Below are positions 1 through 6,701 of a DNA stretch of 19,510 nt, piece after piece (the first letter of the stretch is position 1; the number at the start of each line of letters is the position of its first letter). The notes under the pieces were generated by a model that made no database searches, had not been told where the DNA came from, and saw only the letters and a list, made by a program, of their open reading frames with translations. Source of the DNA: an uncultured Porphyromonadaceae bacterium (GTDB taxonomy: Bacteria > Bacteroidota > Bacteroidia > Bacteroidales > Muribaculaceae); assembly GCA_900550645.1 (NCBI GenBank), contig URTA01000050.1:1-19510 (forward strand), given 5' to 3'. The position numbers were made by a program, and so were the translations under genes.

Positions 1-784
1 CATATGGAATGAGGCAGTTGTCTTTTTCATCTGCACTGCAAAATACATTTTGAATTGAATCTGAAGAAAGAATGTAGCTTAATTTGGCGTAATTTTCTGT
101 TTCAATGAAGTTTAAGTCTACAACTTCCCATAAGTTATCCTTTGGTATTGATGTTAATGGAGATCCATCTGAGAGATTGTAAATAATGTAATCTGAAAGA
201 TGCCATGATTTATTGTCGGGATATTTGTTTATGAACTTTTTTCCTATTACCATAGAGCGAAGTTTGTCAAAGTATCCAATAACTATGAGTCCATTTGGGT
301 GGATTTCTTCTCGGTGGTTGGACACCGAAGATTCGAAAACAGATCCGACTTCGATAAAATTACGAGATGGATAATTTATATTTGAAACAATGAGGTAGAA
401 ATATTTTCGGTAATCACTGCTTATCGAGTCAACTCCGACAATATTGAAAATCTCATTGTCAAAAGCTCCGGTTTGAGATTTGTAAACGGAGTAGCGAGTA
501 TCGGGGTTGATAACAAGGTGATTTGAATTTCTGTCTGGGTCAGGAATGCTAGAGTATAGTGTCGGTCCTGTGGGGTAGTCTGAAATTTGTATTTGTGGAA
601 GTACTTGAACTTTTTGACCAACAAGCGATCGAAGATTGTTTCGTGTTATATTCGTAAGGCTGTCATAGGGCTGGATTATAGGCTCTGTTTTTGGTTGGCG
701 TTCAATTTTGGATGCCTTGATTTGAGCATTAATGCTTAGGGAGGTTATAGATAAAATGAGAATGATGATGTGTTTAATGTTCAT
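1..784 (-). CDS. Secreted protein of unknown function, C-terminus cut by window edge
   Basis: The minus-strand frame is open from an ATG at 784-782 to the window edge, giving 261 codons without a stop. Residues 1-21 form a classic signal peptide: Lys4, a run of Ile/Leu, and a small-residue end at Asn-Ala-Gln. The protein is therefore probably exported to the periplasm or cell surface. The rest is rich in Asn, Ser, Ile, Tyr and Asp, with no motif I recognise and no lipobox cysteine. Base composition is strikingly AT-rich (18 G+C in the 60 bases 61-120) compared with recA (42 in 3541-3600), which suggests recent acquisition or membership in an accessory island to the left. A promoter-like TATATTTG lies at 848-841. 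It could be an accessory surface or effector protein, but no function is assigned. Confidence 0.75.
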   Translation of the reverse strand, partial: MNIKHIIILILSITSLSINAQIKASKIERQPKTEPIIQPYDSLTNITRNNLRSLVGQKVQVLPQIQISDYPTGPTLYSSIPDPDRNSNHLVINPDTRYSVYKSQTGAFDNEIFNIVGVDSISSDYRKYFYLIVSNINYPSRNFIEVGSVFESSVSNHREEIHPNGLIVIGYFDKLRSMVIGKKFINKYPDNKSWHLSDYIIYNLSDGSPLTSIPKDNLWEVVDLNFIETENYAKLSYILSSDSIQNVFCSADEKDNCLIPY

Positions 785-840
785 GTTGGTTTTCTTGTTG
801 AGACTGTGATGTTGCTATTGCTTGAAATTAAAAATCGCTG

Positions 841-848
841 CAAATATA
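841..848 (-). promoter_or_regulatory. Bacteroidetes -7 element for the left-edge gene
   Basis: TATATTTG on the minus strand matches the TAnnTTTG consensus of the Bacteroidetes primary sigma factor and lies 56 nt upstream of the ATG at 784. A TTG occurs at 875-873, but at 24 nt it is further away than usual, so only the -7 part is well supported. Confidence 0.45.
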
Positions 849-926
849 GTCAATTGATTTCATGTGGCGAAGCAATTGCGCGTAAATCCTTTCGGATTTT
901 GCTGCGCTTCCCGTATCTCCATGCTG

Positions 927-1379
927 TCAGGCGAGGTCTTTGGTGTCGATGATTATGGTGACAGGACCGTCGTTGACGAGTTCCACCTGCATGTCCGCGC
1001 CGAAGCGGCCGCGCTTCACTGGCTTGCCGACGGCCTCTTCCATGAGGCGGCAGAACTCTTCGTAGCCGGGTATGGCGGTGTCGTGGCCGGCTGCGGCGAT
1101 GTATGACGGGCGGTTGCCTTTGCGCACGTTGGCGGCGAGGGTGAACTGGCTGACGGCGAGCACTTCGCCGCCAACGTCGGTGACACTGCGGTTCATCACG
1201 CCGCTCTCGTCGTCAAATATGCGCAGCCGCGAGCATTTCCCCGCCATTTTCTCGATGTCGGCATGGGTGTCGCCCTCAACTATGCACACAAGTATCAGCA
1301 GCCCGTGCCCGATTTCTGATATTTTCTCGCCGTCGATAGTGACGGAGGCGCGTGATACGCGCTGCAATACACATTTCAT
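927..1379 (-). CDS. dtd: D-aminoacyl-tRNA deacylase
   Basis: Dtd hydrolyses D-aminoacyl-tRNAs (and Gly-tRNA-Ala) in the cytoplasm, recycling tRNA and keeping D-residues out of proteins. The 150-residue product has the full family length. The start MKCVLQRVSRASV is typical. Signature motif SQFTL is at residues 77-81, and the Gly-cisPro motif NDGPVT, which gives chiral selectivity, is at 136-141. It is the third gene of a minus-strand operon, starting 7 nt after the LD-carboxypeptidase stop. Co-transcription with an enzyme that releases D-alanine fits a D-amino-acid theme (inference). No convincing terminator follows it. Identity is close to certain. Confidence 0.96.
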   Translation of the reverse strand: MKCVLQRVSRASVTIDGEKISEIGHGLLILVCIVEGDTHADIEKMAGKCSRLRIFDDESGVMNRSVTDVGGEVLAVSQFTLAANVRKGNRPSYIAAAGHDTAIPGYEEFCRLMEEAVGKPVKRGRFGADMQVELVNDGPVTIIIDTKDLA

Positions 1380-1386
1380 GGTCGTG

Positions 1387-2313
1387 TCAAGCGTAAATGG
1401 TCAGTTTCACTTCCGTGTCGCCTACGTTGAGGCGGCACGGAGCCCCCTCCACGAGTGCGGCGTTGATGTCGGTATGCCCTACGGGGAAGCCGAAGGACAC
1501 CGGTATGCCGATGCCCCGGCGTGTCAGCAGCCGGTCTATCATCACCTCCATGCTGCTGTGGTTTTTGTCGGGCGTGTATTCGGTGAACGCGCCCACTATA
1601 AGGCCGGAGGCGCGTTGCAGCGAGCCGGAGAGGGCGAGGCGTGTGAGCATGCGCTCCACGGCGTATACCTTTTCGGCGATGTCCTCAATGAACAGCACCG
1701 TCGGCGTGTCTTCGCTGACGTGCAGTATGTCATACGGCGTATCTGCAAGTCCGTTCAGCACGGCGAGGTTGCCGCCGCGCAGCTGCCCAGTGGCAGTTCC
1801 CTGCCGGTTTAGCGGGTGTGCCGCGCAGGTGTATGTGATGTCTGTGTCTGAGGCGAGCGCGTTCAGCAATGCCCGTGTATAGGTATCGTCCGCGCCGAGT
1901 GTCGTAAGGTGCTTTGCCATTGGGGCATGCAGCGACATGACCCCGGCGTGCAGCATCATGGCGTGCAATGCGCTCACGTCGGAGAAGCCGATCACCCATT
2001 TCGGGTCAGCGGCGAGCATCTGCGGCGGTATGCTGTCTATCAGGTGGACGCACCCGTAGCCGCCCCTGGCGCAGAGGACAGCACGCACCTGCGGGTCACG
2101 GTATGCCTCGGTGAAGTCGGCGAGGCGGTCGGCGGCAGATGCTGCGAATGTGCCGTCTGCCGGTCCTTTGGCGTGCGGCATGACGCGCACACGGTAGCCC
2201 TCCCCTTCGAGCAGCCGTGCCGCTCCGTCGATGTATTCCTCGCGGACTATGGTCGCCGGCGAGATTATGGCAATGGTGTCGCCCTTTCGCAGCGGTCGCG
2301 GTCGTATCATCAT
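1387..2313 (-). CDS. ldcA: LD-carboxypeptidase (peptidase family S66)
   Basis: This serine peptidase cleaves the L,D bond between meso-diaminopimelate and terminal D-alanine in murein tetrapeptides, a step in peptidoglycan recycling and turnover. The 308 residues match the family length. The S66 catalytic triad can be placed: Ser111 in GFSDVSALH, Glu210 in LFIEDI and His280 in FPVGHTD. The N-terminal strand ending in ISPA and the RGGYG turn at 83-87 are also typical. No signal peptide is visible, so it is probably cytoplasmic like E. coli LdcA. The ATG overlaps the upstream radical SAM stop (ATGA, 2313-2310), indicating translational coupling. dtd follows after 7 nt. The alternative, a microcin-C self-immunity S66 protein, is less likely without any microcin gene nearby. 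Confidence 0.93.
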   Translation of the reverse strand: MMIRPRPLRKGDTIAIISPATIVREEYIDGAARLLEGEGYRVRVMPHAKGPADGTFAASAADRLADFTEAYRDPQVRAVLCARGGYGCVHLIDSIPPQMLAADPKWVIGFSDVSALHAMMLHAGVMSLHAPMAKHLTTLGADDTYTRALLNALASDTDITYTCAAHPLNRQGTATGQLRGGNLAVLNGLADTPYDILHVSEDTPTVLFIEDIAEKVYAVERMLTRLALSGSLQRASGLIVGAFTEYTPDKNHSSMEVMIDRLLTRRGIGIPVSFGFPVGHTDINAALVEGAPCRLNVGDTEVKLTIYA

Positions 2314-3095
2314 GACACGGCTACTGTTATGCCGGCGCGGCGCATGCGGTCGGCTATCCTTTCCAGCTCGTCATGCTCCACTTTGACCAGGTTCTCCTCA
2401 GGTGTCGAGCGGTCGAGGCTGTATAGCATCACCTCGCGCGGTTTGATGCGCTGGTATGCCTCGATGAGCGCGTCGATTTCGGCGTCGGTGGTGTTGTCTA
2501 CGACCTTGCCGTTGTGCTTGCCGCGCAGCATCATGGTCTGTATTATGCCCGTACCGGCAAACCGGCACAGCCCCTCGACCACCTTGGCGACTGTGAAGCT
2601 GCGCTCTGTGGGGCAGTCTATCAACCGCATGGTCTCCTCAACGGCCGAGTCGAGCTTGAGTATGTTGTTGTCCACCTTGTCGAGTGCTTCAGCCACTGCC
2701 GGGGTGAAGATGCGTGTCGAGTTGGTCAGCACAGACACTTTCGCCTCGGGGTAGAACTCGTCGCGCAGGGCGATGACCGTGTCAACGATTTCGGGGAACT
2801 CCGGGTTGATGGTCGGCTCGCCGTTGCCGGAGAATGTTATCACGTCCAGGTTCATGCCGGCGGCGTGCATCTCGGCGAGCTTGCGCCGCAGGTCGTCCTC
2901 CAGCTTCTCGCGTGTGGCGAGGCCTGTAGTGCCTGTTCCCTGCCGGTTGTAGCCCGCTTCGCAGTAGATGCAGTCAAATGTGCACACCTTGCCGTCGTCC
3001 GGGGCGAGGTTTATCCCCAGCGACGTGCCGAGGCGGCGGCTGTGTATCGGTCCGAAGACCGTGGAATGGAACAATACTGTCTGGTTTTCTGCCAT
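2310..3095 (-). CDS. Radical SAM protein (COG0731-like)
   Basis: A 261-residue radical SAM enzyme. CTFDCIYCE carries the CxxxCxxC iron-sulfur ligands at Cys38, Cys42 and Cys45. It is preceded by FGPIHSRRLGTSLGIN, the N-terminal signature of the COG0731-type group. SGNGEPT near residue 90 is the typical SAM-binding region after the cluster loop. The substrate of the bacterial members is not known to me, so no reaction is assigned. It is the first gene of the operon with ldcA and dtd, and its stop overlaps the ldcA start. The -7 element at 3120-3113 leaves a leader of only about 10-15 nt. Family assignment is firm; function is open. Confidence 0.9.
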   Translation of the reverse strand: MAENQTVLFHSTVFGPIHSRRLGTSLGINLAPDDGKVCTFDCIYCEAGYNRQGTGTTGLATREKLEDDLRRKLAEMHAAGMNLDVITFSGNGEPTINPEFPEIVDTVIALRDEFYPEAKVSVLTNSTRIFTPAVAEALDKVDNNILKLDSAVEETMRLIDCPTERSFTVAKVVEGLCRFAGTGIIQTMMLRGKHNGKVVDNTTDAEIDALIEAYQRIKPREVMLYSLDRSTPEENLVKVEHDELERIADRMRRAGITVAVS

Positions 3096-3112
3096 GGTGT
3101 CCTATTTTTCTG

Positions 3113-3145
3113 CAAATATAACGCTTTTCCCGCTTATCAGGACAA
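3113..3145 (-). promoter_or_regulatory. Promoter of the radical SAM-ldcA-dtd operon
   Basis: Minus-strand TATATTTG at 3120-3113, with TTG at 3145-3143 and 22 nt between, resembles the Bacteroidetes TTG/TAnnTTTG promoter. It lies 17 nt upstream of the radical SAM ATG. Confidence 0.6.
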
Positions 3146-3165
3146 TAAATCGCTGCTGCAACCGT

Positions 3166-3214
3166 GCTGACACTCGTGTTTCTGCTGCACTGTCAGCTGC
3201 CTTTCTGCGGCAGC
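3166..3214. repeat. Overlapping inverted repeats between radical SAM gene and recA
   Basis: GCTGACA (3166-3172) pairs with TGTCAGC (3191-3197). GCTGCC (3196-3201), which shares two bases with that arm, pairs with GGCAGC (3209-3214). The two stems therefore cannot both form fully. The segment is rich in CTGC. No gene covers it and I cannot assign a strand or function. Confidence 0.35.
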
Positions 3215-3295
3215 GGCTGCAAACTTTTGGCGGCGGTGACCAATCTGTTAATGATAATTAAGTAGGGCGGATTAGGTCGGTCGCCGATTTGTGAT

Positions 3296-3303
3296 TAACT
3301 TTG
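3296..3303 (+). promoter_or_regulatory. recA -7 promoter element
   Basis: TAACTTTG matches TAnnTTTG and lies 72 nt upstream of the recA ATG. No TTG is present at the usual distance (TTAG at about 3272-3275 is the nearest), so the promoter may be weak or activator-dependent. Its last four bases are inside the left arm of the palindrome at 3300-3335. Confidence 0.55.
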
Positions 3304-3335
3304 CATTGCAAACGACCGGTCGTTTGCAATGCAAA
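3300..3335. repeat. Perfect 36-bp palindrome at the recA promoter/leader
   Basis: Two 18-base arms (3300-3317 and 3318-3335) are exactly complementary with no spacer. It reads as TTTGCATTGCAAA, then CGACCGGTCG, then TTTGCAATGCAAA, so each flank is itself nearly self-complementary. It begins in the recA -7 element and covers the expected transcription start. It could be a protein-binding operator or, in RNA, a long hairpin in the recA leader. Confidence 0.85.
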
Positions 3336-3375
3336 ACAACAACATATCAACGCGAAACAAACTACTGACAATATT

Positions 3376-4563
3376 ATGGCAAAGAAAAAAACAGGAACCG
3401 CCTCCTCGGCGCGGATAAGCGACACTTCCGAGAAGCTGAAAGCTCTCGACATGGCTATGGCACATCTGGAAAAGGATTTCGGCAAAGGCTCGATAATGCG
3501 CCTCGGCGACGATTCGGTCCAGGATGTCGAGGTCATATCAACCGGCTCTATCGGACTCGACTACGCCCTCGGCGTGGGCGGTCTGCCACGCGGACGTGTC
3601 ACCGAGATATACGGCCCCGAATCTTCGGGCAAGACTACGCTCGCTATCCATGTGATTGCCGAGGCGCAGAAGCAGGGCGGCATCTGCGCAATCATCGATG
3701 CCGAGCACGCCTTCGACCGCTTCTATGCCGAGAAGCTGGGCGTGGATGTAAACAACCTCTGGATAGCGCAGCCCGACAACGGCGAACAGGCTCTCGACAT
3801 CGCCGAGCAGCTCATCAACTCCGGCGCGATAGACGTGCTTGTAGTTGACTCCGTGGCGGCATTGACCCCCAAGGCGGAAATCGAGGGCGAAATGGGCGAC
3901 AAGAACGTCGGACTGCACGCCCGCCTCATGTCTCAGGCCATGCGCAAGCTCACCGGCACGATTTCGCGTACACGCACCTGCTGCATATTCATCAACCAGA
4001 TGCGCGAGAAAATCGGCGTGATGTTCGGCAACCCCGAGACTACCACCGGCGGCAACGCCCTGAAATTCTACGCATCGGTGCGCATCGAGATACGCCCCTC
4101 ATCGCTCATCAAGGACGGTGAGGACGTGATTGGCCGTGTCGCAAAGGTCAAGGTGGTCAAGAACAAGGTTGCGCCACCGTTTATGAAGGCCGAGTTTGAC
4201 ATCATGTTCGGCGAGGGCATCTCCAAGTCGGGCGAAATACTCGACATGGCTGTCGAGCACGGCATCATCAAGAAGTCCGGCGCATGGTTCTCATACGAGA
4301 ACGCCAAGCTCGGACAGGGACGCGACGCAGTCAAGCGCGTCATCGCTGACAATGCGGAACTTGCCGACGAGCTTGCCGACAAGATACGCGCCAAGCTAAA
4401 GCAAGAGCGCGACGAAAAGCACGGCACAACGGGCGCACCCTTCAACCCCTACCTGCCCAGCAAGGACAACCAGCGTGTGGAGGATGAAGTCCCCGCAGAC
4501 GAAGGCCTCCCCATTGAGGACGACCCATACGACGAAGACTTCAGCGTCGAAATCGAGGACTGA
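3376..4563 (+). CDS. recA: RecA recombinase
   Basis: RecA forms ATP-dependent filaments on single-stranded DNA and drives homologous recombination and repair. The ATG at 3376 is chosen because it gives the usual RecA N-terminus (MAKKK...SEKLKALDMA). The longer reading frame from TTG at 3301 would translate the leader palindrome. The product is 395 residues, longer than E. coli RecA (353) mainly because of N- and C-terminal extensions. Walker A GPESSGKT is at 80-87, Walker B LVVD at 155-158, and the DNA-binding L2 region at about 207-222 (NQMREKIGVMFGNPET). The tail is strongly acidic and ends FSVEIED. recA stands alone, with its own promoter and a terminator at 4594-4624. The leader palindrome is unusual. 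Confidence 0.98.
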   Translation: MAKKKTGTASSARISDTSEKLKALDMAMAHLEKDFGKGSIMRLGDDSVQDVEVISTGSIGLDYALGVGGLPRGRVTEIYGPESSGKTTLAIHVIAEAQKQGGICAIIDAEHAFDRFYAEKLGVDVNNLWIAQPDNGEQALDIAEQLINSGAIDVLVVDSVAALTPKAEIEGEMGDKNVGLHARLMSQAMRKLTGTISRTRTCCIFINQMREKIGVMFGNPETTTGGNALKFYASVRIEIRPSSLIKDGEDVIGRVAKVKVVKNKVAPPFMKAEFDIMFGEGISKSGEILDMAVEHGIIKKSGAWFSYENAKLGQGRDAVKRVIADNAELADELADKIRAKLKQERDEKHGTTGAPFNPYLPSKDNQRVEDEVPADEGLPIEDDPYDEDFSVEIED

Positions 4564-4593
4564 CCAGACAACGCAGACTGACGTAAAACGATT

Positions 4594-4624
4594 GAGGGTG
4601 AGCCGGGAAATGCTCACCCTCTTT
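4594..4624. terminator. Bidirectional terminator between recA and the small membrane gene
   Basis: A perfect 10-bp stem, GAGGGTGAGC (4594-4603) with GCTCACCCTC (4612-4621), encloses an 8-nt loop. A short T run follows on the plus strand, and the minus strand has a TTTT a few bases beyond. It lies 31 nt after the recA stop and 27 nt after the convergent gene's stop, so it probably serves both. Confidence 0.8.
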
Positions 4625-4650
4625 GTATTTGCGTGTGTTGACGGATTATT

Positions 4651-4944
4651 TCAGCAGCGGCTGCATAGGCGGCATTTTCTGAGCCTTGCCGTCAGCAGCG
4701 GCGTATGCGTGCCGGGAAGGCGTATGCCGAATATTATGCCGTAGTTCAAGGCGGTCAGTATGAGAATGGGGATGATGTTGTAGATGAACAGCGAGAGGTT
4801 CTTGTCGTTTTCCTCTGGGAACGGCAGCACACGGTCGTAGTGCAGTATGTTGTAAGTCAGGAAATACACCACGCTGTAGCCTGACGCCACCAATGCGAGC
4901 ATTGCCGGTGTTCGGAGGTATCTTTGCCAAATCGATGGTTTCAT
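4651..4944 (-). CDS. Small two-helix membrane protein, unknown function
   Basis: The 97-residue product has two hydrophobic stretches: residues about 16-34 (LALVASGYSVVYFLTYNIL) and about 51-76 (SLFIYNIIPILILTALNYG). A short polar loop containing PFPEENDK lies between them, and the tail is basic and cysteine-containing. This is the layout of a small inner-membrane protein. I chose the ATG at 4944 over a GTG at 4977 because the -7 element (4986-4979) abuts the GTG, so the transcript would start downstream of it. It lies downstream of the AAA+ ATPase on the same strand but has its own promoter in the 77-nt gap. No family recognised. Confidence 0.6.
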   Translation of the reverse strand: MKPSIWQRYLRTPAMLALVASGYSVVYFLTYNILHYDRVLPFPEENDKNLSLFIYNIIPILILTALNYGIIFGIRLPGTHTPLLTARLRKCRLCSRC

Positions 4945-4978
4945 ACGGCGTGGCTGGTTTTGTCGCGGAAGTTTCACG

Positions 4979-5008
4979 CAAAGTTACGATTAAAATTCCG
5001 AAAACAAA
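4979..5008 (-). promoter_or_regulatory. Promoter of the small membrane protein gene
   Basis: Minus-strand TTTG (5008-5005) is followed after 18 nt by TAACTTTG (4986-4979), close to the Bacteroidetes consensus. It sits between the ATPase stop and the ATG at 4944 and decides the choice of start. Confidence 0.6.
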
Positions 5009-5021
5009 ACAGCGGCGGTGC

Positions 5022-6452
5022 TTACGCGGGGGCGAACAGGTCGTCAAGCGTCACCTGGCTCTGCGCTGTCGATGAGTGTGAGTTCTGCTTGAGTCCGTAT
5101 GGGGTGACGAGGGTGATGTGGACGGCTTTCGGGGTGCGTGTTGCCGCTATGAAGTTGCTTCGGCGACGGCGCAGTTTCATTTCTTCGTCCTGAGTCATGA
5201 CATATTCCTGTTCGGAGAACTTCATCTCGCACAGGTTTATAACGCCGTCGTTGCGGTCTATGAGCAGGTCTATCTGCGCCTTGTCTATCCCCTTTTCCGC
5301 ATTGGCTTCAGTGCGCCAGCTGTATGCATTGGTCAGCACGCCGCTTATGCCGAGTGCTTTCTTGATTAGTGGGATATGCTGCAGGCATACGCGCTCGAAA
5401 GCCAGCCCGCTCCATGCGCGGTGCAGCGGCGAGCCTATGTTGTTGGTCCAGAAGTGCGTGTCATTGTACTTGTTGCCGCGTATGTAGCGGAAATAGAACA
5501 GCGTGAAGTTGTCGATGAGCTGGTAGAGCGCATCCTTGGACTGTTTGCCGATGCAGTTGTACTTGCGCACAAACCCGCACCATTCGAGTTCATTGAGGTA
5601 ACGGGTCATCTCTCCGCCGCTCTTGATGCCGCTGGCGGCGACAATCTCGTCGCGTGTCAACCCGATGTTCTTGGAGGCCAGCGCAGTCACGACGCTCATG
5701 TACGGCGCGGGGTTGGAGAACAGCGATGCGTACAGCTGCTCGTATTCGTGCGTCAGCCCCTCCGTCTCCTGTGAGAAGAACAGCGCGTCAACATTCTGCG
5801 CCAAGCTCATGCCACGCTTCAGCAAACTCCAGTAGAAGGGTATGCCGCCCATTATCATATAGTTTTCTGCCATTTGATAGCGGCTCATTTCCAGATTGTT
5901 GGCTGTTGAATACTGTTCACATTCCGCGAGCGAGAACGGCCGGAGCAGAATTTTGTTTGTGAGGCGGTTGTGCAGTCCGCCGTGGTTGTTAATGATGTTG
6001 TTCACTATCCAAGACGTAGCAGAGCCGCACACTATCAGCAGTATGTCCTTGCGTGCCGAAGCCCAGCTGTTCCAAAAATGCTCCAGCCCGGAGATGAAGT
6101 TGGAGCGCGGGGTGTCCATCCACGGCAGCTCGTCGAGAAATACGATTTTCTTGCCTTCGGGCAGCGATGCCAGCCAATCCTCAAGGGCGAAGAATGCCTC
6201 ATACCAGTTGGCGAACTGCGGGAACGTCTTGCCGGATGCGTTTTGCAGCGAGGCCTTGAAGCCGATGAGCTGGTCTTTCGTCTTGCCCTGCGCAAATCCT
6301 GTGTGCTGGAATGTGAACTGGTAGTTGAATGTTTCGCGGATCAGGAACGTCTTGCCGACACGCCGCCGTCCATATACCGCCACAAAGCGGGAATATTCGT
6401 CATTGGCAGCGTCACGCAGTTCCTGTTGCTCGTGTATTCTCCCGATAATCAT
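5022..6452 (-). CDS. AAA+ ATPase with winged helix and PD-(D/E)XK-like C-terminal domain
   Basis: A 476-residue protein of the archaeal-type ATPase/DUF234 architecture common in Bacteroidales. Walker A GRRRVGKT is at 28-35 and Walker B IVFLDE at 103-108. A sensor-like CGSATSW lies at about 142-148, and a winged-helix-like segment at about 255-300. A nuclease-like C-terminal module has Asp395 (QIDLLID) and Glu409-x-Lys411 (CEMKF), the D...ExK pattern of PD-(D/E)XK enzymes. These proteins are widespread and often multi-copy; their biological role is unclear and they are suspected of mobile or defence-like behaviour (inference). The promoter is good, and three copies of an ATTCCGCCAAAT motif lie just upstream. 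It stands apart from its neighbours' functions. Confidence 0.88.
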   Translation of the reverse strand: MIIGRIHEQQELRDAANDEYSRFVAVYGRRRVGKTFLIRETFNYQFTFQHTGFAQGKTKDQLIGFKASLQNASGKTFPQFANWYEAFFALEDWLASLPEGKKIVFLDELPWMDTPRSNFISGLEHFWNSWASARKDILLIVCGSATSWIVNNIINNHGGLHNRLTNKILLRPFSLAECEQYSTANNLEMSRYQMAENYMIMGGIPFYWSLLKRGMSLAQNVDALFFSQETEGLTHEYEQLYASLFSNPAPYMSVVTALASKNIGLTRDEIVAASGIKSGGEMTRYLNELEWCGFVRKYNCIGKQSKDALYQLIDNFTLFYFRYIRGNKYNDTHFWTNNIGSPLHRAWSGLAFERVCLQHIPLIKKALGISGVLTNAYSWRTEANAEKGIDKAQIDLLIDRNDGVINLCEMKFSEQEYVMTQDEEMKLRRRRSNFIAATRTPKAVHITLVTPYGLKQNSHSSTAQSQVTLDDLFAPA

Positions 6453-6476
6453 AGGCTTGGATGTTTATTATGACTG

Positions 6477-6507
6477 CAAAGATAATCGGAAAAATCGTGT
6501 CGCGCAA
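6477..6507 (-). promoter_or_regulatory. Promoter of the AAA+ ATPase gene
   Basis: Minus-strand TTG (6507-6505), 20 nt, then TATCTTTG (6484-6477) is a full Bacteroidetes promoter, 24 nt upstream of the ATG at 6452. The repeat array begins 2 nt upstream of the TTG. Confidence 0.7.
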
Positions 6508-6509
6508 GT

Positions 6510-6577
6510 TATATTCCGCCAAATCTATGGTTTTTGGCCTACATTTGGCGGAATATAGGGGTCTTATTCCGCCAAAT
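6510..6577. repeat. Three alternating copies of ATTCCGCCAAAT upstream of the ATPase
   Basis: TATATTCCGCCAAAT at 6510-6524 is repeated exactly in inverse orientation at 6543-6557, with an 18-nt spacer. A third, direct copy, TTATTCCGCCAAAT, is at 6564-6577. The array abuts the -33 element of the ATPase promoter. This position suits operator sites, a recognition site for the encoded nuclease-like protein, or RNA hairpins from upstream transcription. Confidence 0.85.
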
Positions 6578-6644
6578 CCCCTGGCGCAATCAAAGTAATC
6601 AGAGTACTCGGAGATCTTTGACACATGCGGTCCATGCGTGAGGG

Positions 6645-6688
6645 AAAAACAAAAGCCCGGGCGTGCCATGAAAGGCATGCCCGGGGCT
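6645..6688 (-). terminator. Terminator of the S8-like fragment gene
   Basis: A minus-strand GC-rich stem pairs 6686-6674 with 6667-6655 (GCCCGGGCGTGCC arm, one G-U pair and one bulged G, loop of 6 nt). It is followed by TTTTGTTTTT (6654-6645). It lies 14 nt after the stop codon at 6702 and is a textbook intrinsic terminator. Confidence 0.85.
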
Positions 6689-6701
6689 GCTTTGTCCGTA
6701 T

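Noticed and set aside
884..899. Hairpin AAATCC/GGATTT as dtd terminator
   Set aside because: Only 6 bp, and on the minus strand it is followed by ACGCG rather than T residues.
1072..1812. Plus-strand frames opposite dtd and ldcA
   Set aside because: Antisense shadows; both minus-strand genes have catalytic motifs at proper positions.
3301..3375. TTG-initiated extension of recA
   Set aside because: It would translate the palindrome and overlap the -7 element; ATG 3376 gives the conserved RecA N-terminus.
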